From: Dolomedes plantarius
Taxonomy: Eukaryota > Arthropoda > Arachnida > Araneae > Dolomedidae
Direction: 5' to 3'
DNA length: 64,000 nucleotides
Assembly (NCBI GenBank): GCA_907164885.2
Contig: OU015493.1
Location: forward strand, 122,462,693-122,526,692
Part shown: piece by piece, positions 1 to 11,153 of the stretch
Layout of the letters: each line of letters opens with the position of its first letter
How positions within the stretch are numbered: the first letter of the stretch is position 1
Program-made: the position numbers and the translations under genes
The notes under the pieces: generated by a model
Database searches by the model: none
The model's input: the letters and a program-made list of their open reading frames with translations, nothing else
Told to the model about the DNA's origin: nothing

Positions 1-645
1 ATGAAAATTTAAAGAAAAACTTGATTTTTTGTCCCCCCCCCCCTCCCAAATTTAAGATCAAATAATATTTGATTATAAAAGCAATATTTAGATCATTTCA
101 AATAAAATCTTCAGAGGTATACCGTACCTCAATCTGCTTAATTTTCTTCCACATCATTACAGTCATGTTTCTGTCGAAAGTATAAACTGTTGAATACGTA
201 CAAACAAACTTTTCTTGTTAGAATATAAGTAGTGCGTCTATTTAGGCCTATCCTGTTTGCGATTGTAGTTTCGGCTAACTGTACGGGATAGTAAAAAAAT
301 TAGAATAAAATACTTTTGTAATATAATATAAAGCAGGCCTGCACAACATACGACCCGCAGGCCACTCTCTCTGTGGTCCGCGAAGCATTTTGGGAAGACG
401 CATAATACAATTAATAAATAAAAATAAGGATTATTTTTAGATTTATAATAATAAAGACAGGAATATATAAGCAATGAATAGTAATATTTATTAAATTTTT
501 TTAATAAATCAGTAATTCATGTTATGTTAGATAAAATATCTCTCGCTTTCCAATCTATTCTATTTTCTTGCGGCCCAAAACAGCTTTCTATAAAGTAAAA
601 GGGCCTGTTCACATAGGAGTCCGATAGAGGAAGCGTTAAAGTATT
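1..645. repeat. Left copy of a duplicated non-coding segment
   Basis: This segment recurs almost base for base at 7545-8190. Differences are a shorter C-run in the second copy and a few substitutions. Both copies contain the same C-homopolymer near their start, a hAT-like motif starting CAGGCCTGCACAAC (about 334-347), and the left arm of a palindromic MITE (from 601) that is interrupted by the BEL LTR. The short open frames inside are on the minus strand, low-complexity and resemble no gene I know. I see no coding function. Confidence 0.85.
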
Positions 646-1035
646 TGTTATTAAAGCAAAACATAAAAGAAAGTTTGTGTGTCTAAATCTACTCAACACT
701 GTTGAGAACACACCCGGTTCGAGATAACAGCCATTCCTTTAGAATAAAATAAATAACAAAATTTACCTTGAATCAAAAATGAAATATCTTCTGTTCTTTA
801 ATGTATTCCATCTTCTCAAAAGGAATAATACTACACATTTTCATCTGTAAATAACTTAAAAATAATTTTATTCACGGAAAACTCACATATCACAGACCAA
901 AGTTCAAACAACTACTATAACAGCAAAATGGTAGATAACTTTAAAACAAAAGTTGCCATCTAAAAAATAGATATTCTCAAAATAAAATAAAGAAAACGTG
1001 CTGCTCTCTGCTAATAAAATTAAAGTCCCAACACA
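646..1035 (-). repeat. 3' LTR of the BEL/Pao element
   Basis: About 390 bp, running TGTTATTAAAG to CAACACA on the plus strand (TGTGTTG to AATAACA in element orientation). It is nearly identical to 6902-7291 and 8191-8583. In element orientation it is immediately preceded by the purine-rich tract AAAGGTGGGAG (rc of about 1036-1046), the expected plus-strand primer. Confidence 0.9.
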
Positions 1036-1292
1036 CTCCCACCTTTGATTTCTGCAAGTGCTGAAATCAAACAAAAATGTTCAACTGTGAGCTTGCCCTT
1101 CATTGGGAGGTTTCACCAGTCTACCACTTCTGGTTCTGACTTCAGTCACGGCTTGCAGAATAGGGTCCTCTTGGCTTGAAATTTCAAGAGGATAAAGTTA
1201 ACGAAGTGGACGAATTAAAGTCCCCGAAGCAGTCTTAACTTCGGCCACACGAGCACATCGGTCACGGCTGGGCAAAAGTTTCATCACTCGTC

Positions 1293-2772
1293 CTAAAGAC
1301 CAAGTAACTCTTTTTGGTTAATACTTTCGACCAACACGATGTCGCCCATCTGTATAGCCTGTCCTAATTCATTTGCCTTCTGAACTAGCTCAGACAGATA
1401 CTCCTTCCTGAAACGGCTTCGAAGTTCCTTTCTTAGGGTCTGGCAGATTTTGTACCTTGCTTGAAGTTTACTAGAATCAATTTTGTCTAGATCAGGTACT
1501 CCCACTTCAGTTATGTCTTGGATAAACATCGCGGGGGTTAGAGGCACAAAGTCATCACTTTGGTCAGTGACACAAGTCAGTGGTCTGCTGTTCACTGTAG
1601 CTTCTACATCACACAAAATTGTTGCAAACTCTTCGACATTGACAGATGAACGACCTAAAATTCTGATTAAAAGTGCTTTGATGGATCGAATCAGACGCTC
1701 CCACCAGCCGCCCCACCATGCCGCTGCTGGTGGTATAAATTTCCACTTCAGTGGTACAAGATCTTCAGAAGTTTCTATTTTCTCCCAATGTAGTTTCTTC
1801 AATATATTGCTAGTACCTGTAAAATTAGTTCCGTTATCTGTGTATATGGTGATGGGTCTTCCTCTCCTCGCTATGAATCTTCTTAACCCTTTTAGGGGCA
1901 ACAACTTCCACCCTTTGCACGGTGCAGATTTTTTCCCGATTTTTATAACCTTAAGAATCTTGAAAATTTCTCCAATTAAAGGTTTCAAAATGTTTTTACT
2001 TCTTTAAACTGATAACAAATGGCAGTACTAGCCATTTTTCTGCTCATTTAACCAGGATATATTGAATGCAAGCGAAAAAAAAGACTAGATTTAGACGTTT
2101 GCACTGTGCAAACGGCGCCCCTCAAAGGGTTACAGACTGGATAAAGGCTTCTGTCGATAGACTTGTCACCAATTCTAAATGTATCGCCCTGTAGACGGCA
2201 CATGTGAAAAGTACAATCCAAGCTTTGGTTTTCCCTTTAAGAAAGAGCGGGCCGCAAAGGTCTATACCCACAACTTCAAAAGTTCTTGAGTCTCTGACTC
2301 TGTCTAATGGGAGATGAATGGGAGGAGTGTCATTGGCTTTCGCAGAAAATCTTTTACATTTGACGCACTTCGATAGCACACTCCTGATGTTTCGTTTCGA
2401 TGATATGATCCAAAATTTCTTCCTCAACAAGGATCTTATAATCTGGGGTCCAGCGTGACAATTCTTTAGATGACAATCTCGTATCAAACACGAGACAACA
2501 TGATGTTTGGAGGGTAACAATATAGGATAACGAAAATTGAACTCATCTTCTCTATCCAAAATTTTTGTCTTGACACGAATGATGTTATTTTGGTCCGTAA
2601 CAACAAGTAGTCCTTTCACAGAATCTTTTACGTCCCCAAAATTTTCTCTCTGAACCGTTAGCCAGAAAAAAATCTCTGCTTCTTCCTTTTCTGTTGCAGC
2701 TAATTCTTTGGGGAAACCGCATGTTCGGTTCTTGCACTTCGAAATAAATCTTTTAACCCAACATAATAACAT
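1293..2772 (-). pseudogene. BEL/Pao integrase, broken in two
   Basis: Two open pieces (2772-2122 and 1988-1293) together hold an integrase. The first carries the HHCC zinc-binding region (HLKNCHAG, CVKCKRF) and the start of the catalytic core (VGIDLCGPL, first Asp). The second holds YTDNGTNF (second Asp) and GGWWERLI (catalytic Glu), then a C-terminal tail ending GDIVLVES. The stretch between them (about 2000-2120) is out of frame, with several stops, and part of the core may be altered. Integrase would insert the cDNA into the genome. This copy is dead. Confidence 0.87.
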
Positions 2773-3396
2773 TGATGAATTTTGAAAATCGTGAAATTCT
2801 TGTGAAATTCATGAAAGGAGTTTCGTAACTGCAATCAAAAGTCGTAGCCACAGTTTTTCTTGTCTCGGTGTTTACAAGTTCCTCCTGCGGGGTTGATTCT
2901 ATCCTGGGCCATTCATCTTCTGACATTCTTAACCAATGTGGTCCCTCCCACCATCTGCTCTTCATGAATTGTTGAGGATGGGAACCACGAGAAGGTAAAT
3001 CGGCCGGGTCGAGATGACCCGGTATAAAAAACCATTGATGAACTTCGGTGAGCTTACAAATCTCTCTTATTCTATTCCCTACAAATGTACCCCATTGACT
3101 GTTTCTTCGTATCCACGCAAGTACGGTCGACTAATCAGTCCAATAACAGGTTGTAACTGTATCTAAAGCTAAGGACTTCTGGATGTAATCTGTCAATCGT
3201 GCGCCTAGAACACAAGCAAGAAGCTTTAGACGTGGTATAGTCACGTTCTTCTTTGGTGAGAGACGGGCCTTTGCACTTAAGAGTTGTACAGAAATTTGCT
3301 TTCCGTCTTCACAACGAAGGAAGATAACGGTAGCAAAGGCTTTTTGGCTGGCATCACAGAACGTGTGTAGTGACCAGCTTTGTTTCTCACCGTAGC
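2753..3396 (-). pseudogene. BEL/Pao RNase H and connection region
   Basis: Translating the minus strand shows the RNase H start FCDASQKAFATVIFLR (about 3350-3300), then KARLSPKKNVTIPRLKLLA, CYWTD and the connection patch with HLDPADLPSRG (about 3030-2990) and WWEGPHWL. This is the layout of BEL/Pao RNase H and the linker to integrase. An in-frame stop (TAG, plus-strand 3131-3133) follows WTD, where the family usually has serine. The last piece is open from 2965 to 2753 but ends in a frameshift before integrase. It is non-functional as it stands. Confidence 0.8.
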
Positions 3397-5640
3397 CTAC
3401 TCTTCTTGAATCTTCACACTAGATAAATTTTTTAATTCGTCAAACCATTTTTTGAAATCCCTTTGAATTTTATCTGGAAGAGGAGTATCCCAATCTGTTT
3501 TTGTGGACCAAGTTTCTTGCACCATTAATTTACCGGGTAACAACGCCGGGGCCATGAAACCAATGGGATCGAAGATTCCTTGCACCAATGACAAAATGTG
3601 TCGTTTCGACAAGTTTTCTATTTTCTTATCAATTTTGGTCTTAATCATTAAGCAATCTTCCCTTTTATCCCACAGAGGACCTAGTACTGGAACGGTATTT
3701 TTAGGGTTTTCTTTAAACAAGTTTTCCCCATCTAAAATTTCTTTTTCTTCTAATGGACCATATTCCCACATTCTTAAAGTCATTTTGGCTTCTTCCATAA
3801 GATCTGTTGATTTCACAACGAATTCTTTCAGCTCGCTAATGTTATCTATTGAAGTAACCAAATTGTCTATATAAAAGGATTTAGCGAGTTTTGAAGCAAT
3901 CTGGTTTTGCTCTTCTGAAGCGTTGGATAAATGAAACTTGATAACTGCCCCAAGTAGAAATGGACTACAAGTAGCCCCGAAAATAACTCTATTATGCTGA
4001 TATACTTGTATCTTCTCCGGCTTCTCCCACCACAGAAATCTCAAAAACTGGCGGTCATGTTCGTTCACCTCAATTTGAAGAAAGGCACGACGAATATCAG
4101 CAATGACAGCAACCGGCTTCTCTCTAAATCTTAATATAATGGATGGAATCTGTTCAATCAAATTGGGTCTTTTAAAAAGACAGTCGTTTAACGAAGGCGT
4201 TCTTCCCAATTTGCACGACGCGTCGAAAACTGGTCTGATGGTAGTCGACAAACTCTGAGGTTTTATTACAGGAAGGTGGGGTAGGTAATGTCCCGCAAAT
4301 CTTAGATCAACATCTGGGACTTTACTTATGATGCCATCCTCTTCCCATTCTTGAAATACCTGGTTGTAATCTTCCAATTTACCCAGAGTCTTCAACTTGC
4401 GTGTCACGCTCATCAATCTCCTTTCAGCCACTTGTCTATTGCACGGAATTTCCCTTTTGTCATTTACCCACGGGAGACTCACACAATAACGGCCTTCATC
4501 ATTTCTAATCACTTCTTTGAGGAAAAGGTCGTGAGCTAATTCTTCTTCTTCTTGTTTAGACACTGTTTCAACCGGATCTAAAATCCCAATGGTCTCAAGT
4601 TTCCACAACTCAGGTACTTTCATATCTCTCATGGCCAAATTGCTAATAAACATAGCAGTTCCACTCGTACAAAGCGTTTGGGAAGGAAAATCCAGTTTTC
4701 CACATACAGTCCATCCGAGTTTTGTTTCTATTGCAGTGAGACCTTGTTGTAACTGTTTAACACGTCCTGTTAACAACTGACCATAAATGCCACTGCCAAT
4801 TAAGAGCTCAATTTCAGGGCATCCCGAACCTACATCGGTCAGCCAGATCTTGTATTTCTTCAGCTCCCTAAGTACGGTTTCTTTAGGAACATGGGGTACG
4901 TTCCCACAAATTACTTCTTGATCTAGGAAATCAAATTCTAAACTTGTATTTCTATCATTTGAAGGTTTTAAATTTACTCTATATTTGCAGTGTGGCTTAG
5001 TTTCTATGTGGCCGCCTCCGAACAAACAATGAGCTAGGTTTTCTGTGGAACTTGCTTTTAAACCTATCTCCTTTGCGGTTCTCTTCAATATGTAACTCTT
5101 TTGCGACCCACTGTCAAACAGAGCCCTGACCTTCTTAGAAGTATTTCCCTTAATTGTTACTTCTACAGTCATCAATGCTATTTCCCTAGAACATGATTCT
5201 TGTGTTACAGTGCTCTGTACAATTTTAGCAGCAGCTGTGTTCTCTTCCCCCGATTTTCTCTTAACCAATTCTGGACAAAATAGTTCCATATGAGGTTTAG
5301 AACATACATGGCACCGTACAAAAATTTTGCATGTTTTGGCACGATGACCCTTTCTTAAGCACTTCAAACAGCACTTCTTTTCCCTCACCCTTTTAGTTTT
5401 CCCTTGGAGAGATAGTGATCTAGCTGTTATATAGTCTTTGCTCTCATGCGATTTCTCGCAAAAAATGCAAATTCGCTCTTTAGCTGAAAACAGACTTGCA
5501 GCAATAGGGAACCTGGTTTCTTTTCTATGAAATTTATCTTTTCCGATACCCTTGTTACGGTCAACATGGTTATCCTCAAACCCTGTTCTGGCCAATTTTA
5601 GCCGTTCTTCCCCTTCGACTTCACGTCTTAGGAAATTCAT
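3397..5640 (-). pseudogene. BEL/Pao gag C-terminus, protease and reverse transcriptase
   Basis: This is a 747-residue open stretch. Near residues 92-130 are two cysteine/histidine knuckles (CLKCLRKGHRAKTC and CHVCSKPH). Around residue 175 is the aspartic protease active site FDSGS. From about residue 420 a reverse transcriptase domain follows, with the LRFAGHYLPH and RPVFDAS patches, AVIADIRRAFLQI (first catalytic Asp), the GATCSPFLLGAV patch and FYIDNLV at the place of the YxDD box. I recall YxDN in some BEL lineages, so this is not necessarily a loss. The domain would copy the RNA template into cDNA in the particle. The frame stops at 3397, just before the RNase H region, so the polyprotein is broken here. 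Confidence 0.9.
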
Positions 5641-5674
5641 GAGAAAATCTAAATTACATTTATTAGAGTCATTA

Positions 5675-6510
5675 CTATGGCCGCTGCCATGCTTTTAAAA
5701 TATCTTCAGGCAGGCTCGATTCTACCATCGGGTACAACCAGGCAGAATTATTCTCGGACTTCAAGCTCAAAGATTCCAATGACCTTAAATAAGCGTCAAC
5801 TTTGGTAAACAAATCGGGAAGTGGAAGTTTGTCTTTGTTATTGCGCTGAACATTAGCAATAATTAACTTTAAAAATTCTCTGACATAAACTTCTACTAAA
5901 AGTTCCTGAATCGCGAATCTCTCATGAAACGCTGATACGGCTTTGGGATAATTCTCAGATGTAATTGGATAACTTTCCAAAAGTTCTCTGGCGCGAGTAT
6001 TCGGCTACACGGATTGCAAAAGATACTGGAATTTGTCGCAATCCTCAATATCAGTGTCCTCGTGGATTTTTTGGAATTGCGACCAAAACGAAAGATAATT
6101 AATTAGTGAACCATCGAAAAGCTTAATAGTAATTTTGGATATTTATAGTACTTAGGTTTACTATCCTTAATCAATGACTCATTCTGGTTTATATTTCTTA
6201 TAACTGATCCGTCACTACTTAAAATCTCTGAGACCAAACGTTTAATTGTTATGTAATCATCAGAATATTTTTCGCATTCTTCCATTTCGGCAAAAACTAA
6301 TTCTTCAGTAGAATCTTTAGCATCAGAAATTAAATCAATAATATTTTGATCATACTTTTTAATTTCACACATAAGCTTATCAATCTTCGTGGTTGTATCC
6401 TTTATAAAACCCTTATCTATTTCCTTTTTACTAAGTTCTGTTTTTAACATTTTCAGCGTTCTCGAAAATGAAGTACGTAGCGCACCACGTGGTTTCCTTA
6501 ACTTTTCCAT
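5675..6510 (-). pseudogene. BEL/Pao gag remnant
   Basis: Gag forms the retrotransposon particle. The likely start is the ATG at 6508-6510 (protein starts MEKLRKPRGALR). An open frame upstream to 6552 seems to be chance. The first part (to about 6103) is a charged, probably helical N-terminal region. After a frame break near 6110 comes a patch typical of BEL gag (KFDG, SFWSQF, KIHED) and then the open piece 5980-5675, with the ENYPKAV and ELLVEVYVRE motifs of the family. At least one in-frame stop (near 6003) and one frameshift break it. It is followed at once by the zinc-knuckle and protease part of the next frame. Confidence 0.8.
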
Positions 6511-6880
6511 TGTAAACAATTCCGAAATGAAAGTATCTGCAATCCAAATCAAAACGAATTTGCCTTCAGTATCAAACTTGGCTCAGATGGAGTATATGCA
6601 ATGAACGCCAAGGCACGATTTCTCGTCTAATCTGTTTGGCGATTTTTATTTCCTGGATTTGGCGATTTTTATTTTCTGTTCCTCAAAATTTACTGAACTT
6701 CGCCACGAAACTGAAATTTTAACGGCAGTGCTGACACATCTCTTTTAACCTAAATATCTGTGTTTTAAAAAATATTAAACCTTTTGTTTTCTCAAAATAT
6801 CTTCCGTAACTTTTTCTCAACTAGTTTCCTTTTAAACAAAATTTTCTATTCATTTATCCTCTGAGAATTGGCGGTTAAGT

Positions 6881-6896
6881 CCTGTCGCGGACGCCA
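6881..6896 (-). promoter_or_regulatory. Primer-binding site
   Basis: In element orientation the sequence is TGGCGTCCGCGACAGG, 5 nt after the 5' LTR. It begins with the obligatory TGG (complement of tRNA CCA). From memory it is close to the 3' end of a tRNA-Arg, with about one mismatch. The tRNA identity should be confirmed against a tRNA set. Confidence 0.7.
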
Positions 6897-6901
6897 CTTT
6901 A

Positions 6902-7291
6902 TGTTATTAAAGCAAAACATAAAAGAAAGTTAGGGTGTCTAAATCTACTCAACACCGTTGAGAACACACCCGGTTCGAGATAACAGCCATTCCTTTAGAA
7001 TAAAATAAATAAAAAAATTTACCTTGAATCAAAAATGAAATATCTTCTGTTCTTTAATGTATTCCATCTTCTCAAAAGAAATAATACTACACATTTTCAT
7101 CTGTAAATAACTTAAAAATAATTTTATTCACGGAAAACTCACATATCACAGACCAAAGTTCAAACAACTACTATAACAGCAAAATGGTAGATAACTTTAA
7201 AACAAAAGTTACCATCTAAAAAATAGATATTCTCAAAATAAAATAAAGAAAACGTGCTGCTCTCTGCTAATAAAATTAAAGTCCCAACACA
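6902..7291 (-). repeat. 5' LTR of the BEL/Pao element
   Basis: About 390 bp, matching 646-1035. In element orientation it is followed after 5 nt by the primer-binding site. Oddly, the plus-strand bases just right of it (CTCCCA, 7292-7297) are the same six that follow the other LTR as the start of the internal region. The right flank may therefore begin with a stub of another internal region deleted during rearrangement. Confidence 0.9.
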
Positions 7292-7544
7292 CTCCCAATT
7301 ATATAGTTTATTATATAAGTTTGTTCATATACAAGTTAAAAAATTAAGTGCTTCATAATGCAGCGTTTACTAAAATTAAGTTTAAACCAAAGACTGCCGT
7401 GGAACTAAAATTTAGTTTGTTGCAGCCTAAAGGTTTTATGACTTTATTCACCATCGTATGATGTTAATTTCTTGTAAAGTCATTATACTGATATGCGGGA
7501 GTGTTAATTTTTCATTCAGTTCTTTTCTCAAATTTTCCTTTAAA
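7292..7544. other. Non-coding spacer between BEL element and duplicated segment
   Basis: AT-rich sequence with no open frame of note. It lies between the 5' LTR of the full element and the second copy of the duplicated segment. If the duplication was tandem, the matching sequence would lie just left of the window. Confidence 0.6.
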
Positions 7545-8190
7545 AAATGAAAATTTAAAGAAAAACTTGATTTTTTGTCCCCCCCCCCTCCCAAATTTAA
7601 GATCAAATAATATTTGATTATAAAAGCAATATTTAGATCATTTCAAATAAAATCTTCAGAGGTATACCGTACCTCAATCTGCTTAATTTTCTTCCACATC
7701 ATTACAGTCATGTTTCTGTCGAAAGTATAAACTGTTGAATACGTACAAACAAACTTTTCTTGTTAGAATATAAGTAGTGCGTCTATTTAGGCCTATCCTG
7801 TTTGCGATTGTAGTTTCGGCTAACTGTACGGGATAGTAAAAAAATTAGAATAAAATACTTTTGTAATATAATATAAAGCAGGCCTGCACAACATACGACC
7901 CGCAGGCCACTATCTCTGTGGTCCGCGAAGCATTTTGGGAAGACGCATAATACAATTAATAAATAAAAATAAGGATTATTTTTAGATTTATAATAATAAA
8001 GACAGGAATATATAAGCAATGAATAGTAATATTTATTAAATTTTTTTAACAAATCAGTAATTCATGTTATGTTAGATAAAATATCTCTCGCTTTCCAATC
8101 TATTCTATTTTCTTGCGGCCCAAAACAGCTTTCTATAAAGTAAAAGGGCCTGTTCACATAGGAGTCCGATAGAGGAAGCGTTAAAGTATT
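7545..8190. repeat. Right copy of the duplicated non-coding segment
   Basis: Near-identical to 1-645. It ends in the left arm of a palindromic MITE (from 8146) followed by a solo LTR, whereas the first copy ends in the same MITE arm followed by a full BEL element. Confidence 0.85.
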
Positions 8191-8722
8191 TGTTATTAAA
8201 GCAAAACATAAAAGAAAGTTTGTGTGTCTAAATCTACTCAACACTGTTGAGAACACACCCGGTTCGAGATAACAGCCATTCCTTTAGAATAAAATAAATA
8301 AAAAAATTTACCTTGAATCAAAAATGAAATATCTTCTGTTCTTTAATGTATTCCATCTTCTCAAAAGGAATAATACTACACATTTTCATCTGTAAATAAC
8401 TTAAAAATAATTTTATTCACGGAAAACTCACATATCACAGACCAAAGTTCAAACAACTACTATAACAGCAAAATGGTAGATAACTTTAAAACAAAAGAAG
8501 TTGCCATCTAAAAAATAGATATTCTCAAAATAAAATAAAGAAAATGTGCTGCTCTCTGTTAATAAAATTAAAGTCTCAACACAATTGAAATATATTCAAC
8601 CAATGACAAACCTCCAAACGATTAACAACGGAAATTTTAACTCCTATGATTGGTTTATTACCGTCTCAGCGCCATCTTTCCTTTTATGCTTTCCGCTACT
8701 GGACTCCTAGGTGAACGGGCCT
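8146..8722. mobile_element. Palindromic MITE split by an LTR
   Basis: The outer ends GGGCCTGTTCACATAGGAGT (8146) and ACTCCTAGGTGAACGGGCC (to 8721) are inverted copies. Without the inserted LTR (8191-8583) the element is about 185-190 bp, the same as the uninterrupted family member at 50846-51031. The right arm shares the AACTCCTATGATTGGTTTAT patch with that copy. Confidence 0.8.
8191..8583 (-). repeat. Solo LTR of the BEL/Pao family
   Basis: A 393-bp copy of the LTRs at 646 and 6902 with no internal region beside it. It is inserted within the MITE 8146-8722. Only ATT is shared by both flanks, so the target duplication is short or eroded. Solo LTRs usually form by recombination between the two LTRs of one element. 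Confidence 0.85.
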
Positions 8723-11153
8723 TTAATATGTCACTCAGCAGATTTCGAGTTGTGCAAGCCTGATATAAATCTAGAATAAAATGCTGTGTGATTCTGAATA
8801 CGTGAAACGAAACTATTTATAATTTTTCACTGATTTCTTTCCTTTTTTAACCCGTTTTCTTTAAAATTATTGTAGTTATAAATTTCTTTTTTAGGGATAT
8901 ATTTAAACTAACTTTTTAAATCTCTTATACAGAGAGTAGAGTGTGTTAAAAAGATGTTGCCAATAATAATTAGAATATGTCAGTGTAGGACAGCTAATGT
9001 CAGCTTCTTATTAGAGCGTGTTAAACGTTGAATGGAAAATTTTGAGTTCAAACACTTTGAAAAAAACATTATACCTGTGTGAAAAAAAAAATACGAAATG
9101 CATGAGAAAGTTTTTTCCCGAAATATATGAGAGAGAACTGGAGAACTAGGGAAAGTGAGAATAAACTTCACGCTCCCGCGAATCATTTTAGCTGCAATCA
9201 GCAGAGTCTTCTAGAGTTCATCTGAAACGCAACACAAATCACCAATAAAAATGTGCATAGCATGAGACATGATGTATTCTTTGAAACAGTAATGAAAGAG
9301 TCCTAAAATTAAATGAAATTTACAATCTATTCTAGCCCACAATTAGAAATAATCTAACACGAAACACTCAGGGTGACAAACATTGACGTAAAAGACTGTA
9401 GAGGCACCAGGGAGCAAGAGCTCCTTATCCTCAGTATCAATGTTAGCATGTGACATAAGATTACCGTTCTCAAGGTTACAAATAGTGTTGACAATGATTA
9501 AGGGAGTAAAAATAAATTATTAGTTGATAAATCAACTAATTAACTAGAACGAGTACGAGTAACCAATGTGGCATGGCTAATTTAAATGGTAATGGAGAAT
9601 CTTAACAATGGGTGAGCCCCTCCCCCCCCCCCCAAAAAAAAAAAAAAAAAAAAAAAAAACACCCTATAAAACAATTTTCAAAACTAGAAGACGGGAAATA
9701 TGAAATATGATTAGGATAAAAAACAAGTTAGTGGAAGAGGACAAAAGGGCTGTAAGTCTGAAGTCCGTACGACACATTCAGGATACTACGAGAACAGCCA
9801 TTCTCCTTTTACAGATGTTACAAAACACAACCATGTTTGAAACAGGAAATTCGAAGCAGTGCTGAGTATTTAATGTTAAATTAATTTCCATTAAATAGGA
9901 ATGTATCGCAGGGGTGAAAGAATATATCAACTGCGTCTTTATAGGAGGAACCACGAGATGCAAGAAGCTGGAATGCATTCAACAGCGATTAAGGACCTAT
10001 AAGTTTCGACATCATTATTAGCTTCTCTGTATGACATATAGTTGAATGCATTGGGGACACTGCAATGTTATCGAGTTATGCAATATTATCGACGACTGAA
10101 CATTCATCCCCGTTCACAACGGAAAAATAATGATAAACAATCATGCACAAACTATGATTTAGAATATAGCAGGTAAGATTTTGGCTGCCATTCATGGACC
10201 ATTCAAGTTTTTCTGTTATGATCTAATTTAATAACGTGAGTAAAATTCAGTACCCACTTTTTAAAATGACATTTAAAATTATACTGTGAGTGTAAAGTTG
10301 TGTTGTCTTCTATGGATTCGGGGGCTCCGTGATGTTGAAGAGCTTATGAGGACCGAAACCTTTCTCTTTGACAGCTGCTGAATACATTGGAGTTGCCAAT
10401 TATTTTTGCTTTTGTGTCGCTAGAAGTACTTTTGACTCATCTGCTTTTGGTTTTCATTTCAAATCTAAAAATTGTTACCGTGTGTGTTGTGATATATTGG
10501 AAAATGTGACTTACCATTCTCATGCAATAAATATTTCTAGGCTGACAACTGGAATGTAAATAATGTTAGTGTTTCATACATTTAATTTTAAGCCTATAGG
10601 CCAATTCTTTTATTCAACTGTGGATAATATCGGAATAATTTTCTCAGCCTGAAATGGACGCTCGTCGAATAATGCTAGGGGTGCTTCGGTTTTCTTATTG
10701 CAGTTCTTAAGTTCGAACCGTATCATTTCTTTTATTTCAGTTTAGCAGAATCACAATTAGAATTTTTTGCTTATTTAAGAAAATGCCTACTATATATATA
10801 TATATATATATAGTTTATCTATCCTGCGTATTGACAAGACCATTCTAGCATGCTAGGAGTTTCAAAGTTGAATTGCTTTCCTCACAGTTGAAATTACCCA
10901 GGAGATGTCTCTACTTCTGCATTCCTTAGGTGATTTCTAATGAACATTCTATCTTGCCCCTTACCTAATGGTAAGGTTAAACTTTGTTAAGCAAATTATA
11001 ATCTAAGATTTCGTTAAGTAAAGTATCTGAGAAGCTCATTAATATATATTTAAATAATTATTCTCCAAATTTATTTATTTTACTTTATAATTTTTTAAAT
11101 CCTGGGTTATTTCTATGATAGAGCACTGCAACAGGTTGACGGAAACCAATCTA
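8723..11153. other. Non-coding interval
   Basis: AT-rich sequence without a recognisable gene. It contains a C-run joined to a long A-run (about 9620-9659) and a short (TA)n (about 10793-10811). Short frames at 8980-9186, 9778-9978 and 10368-10559 have no recognisable domain. Confidence 0.5.

Larger units (their letters stand above)
646..7291 (-). mobile_element. BEL/Pao-type LTR retrotransposon, degenerate
   Basis: On the minus strand the order is 5' LTR (6902-7291), primer-binding site (6881-6896), gag, protease, reverse transcriptase, RNase H, integrase, polypurine tract (1036-1047) and 3' LTR (646-1035). Domain order and sequence style (Gag with an ENYPKAV-like patch, CCHC knuckles followed directly by a DSG protease, integrase at the 3' end) are those of BEL/Pao. 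No env-like frame is visible. The coding region is split by several frame breaks and stops, so this copy cannot be autonomous. The two LTRs differ at only a handful of positions, so the insertion is not very old. No clean target duplication flanks it, because the right flank is rearranged. Confidence 0.92.

Noticed and set aside
238..474. 78-residue minus-strand frame, recurring at 7783-8052
   Set aside because: Recurs only because the segment is duplicated; low-complexity start and no domain. The part around CAGGCCTGCACAAC looks like a hAT end, but the matching second end was not found.
1483..2007. 174-residue plus-strand frame
   Set aside because: Antisense shadow of the BEL integrase, which has clear domain motifs on the other strand.
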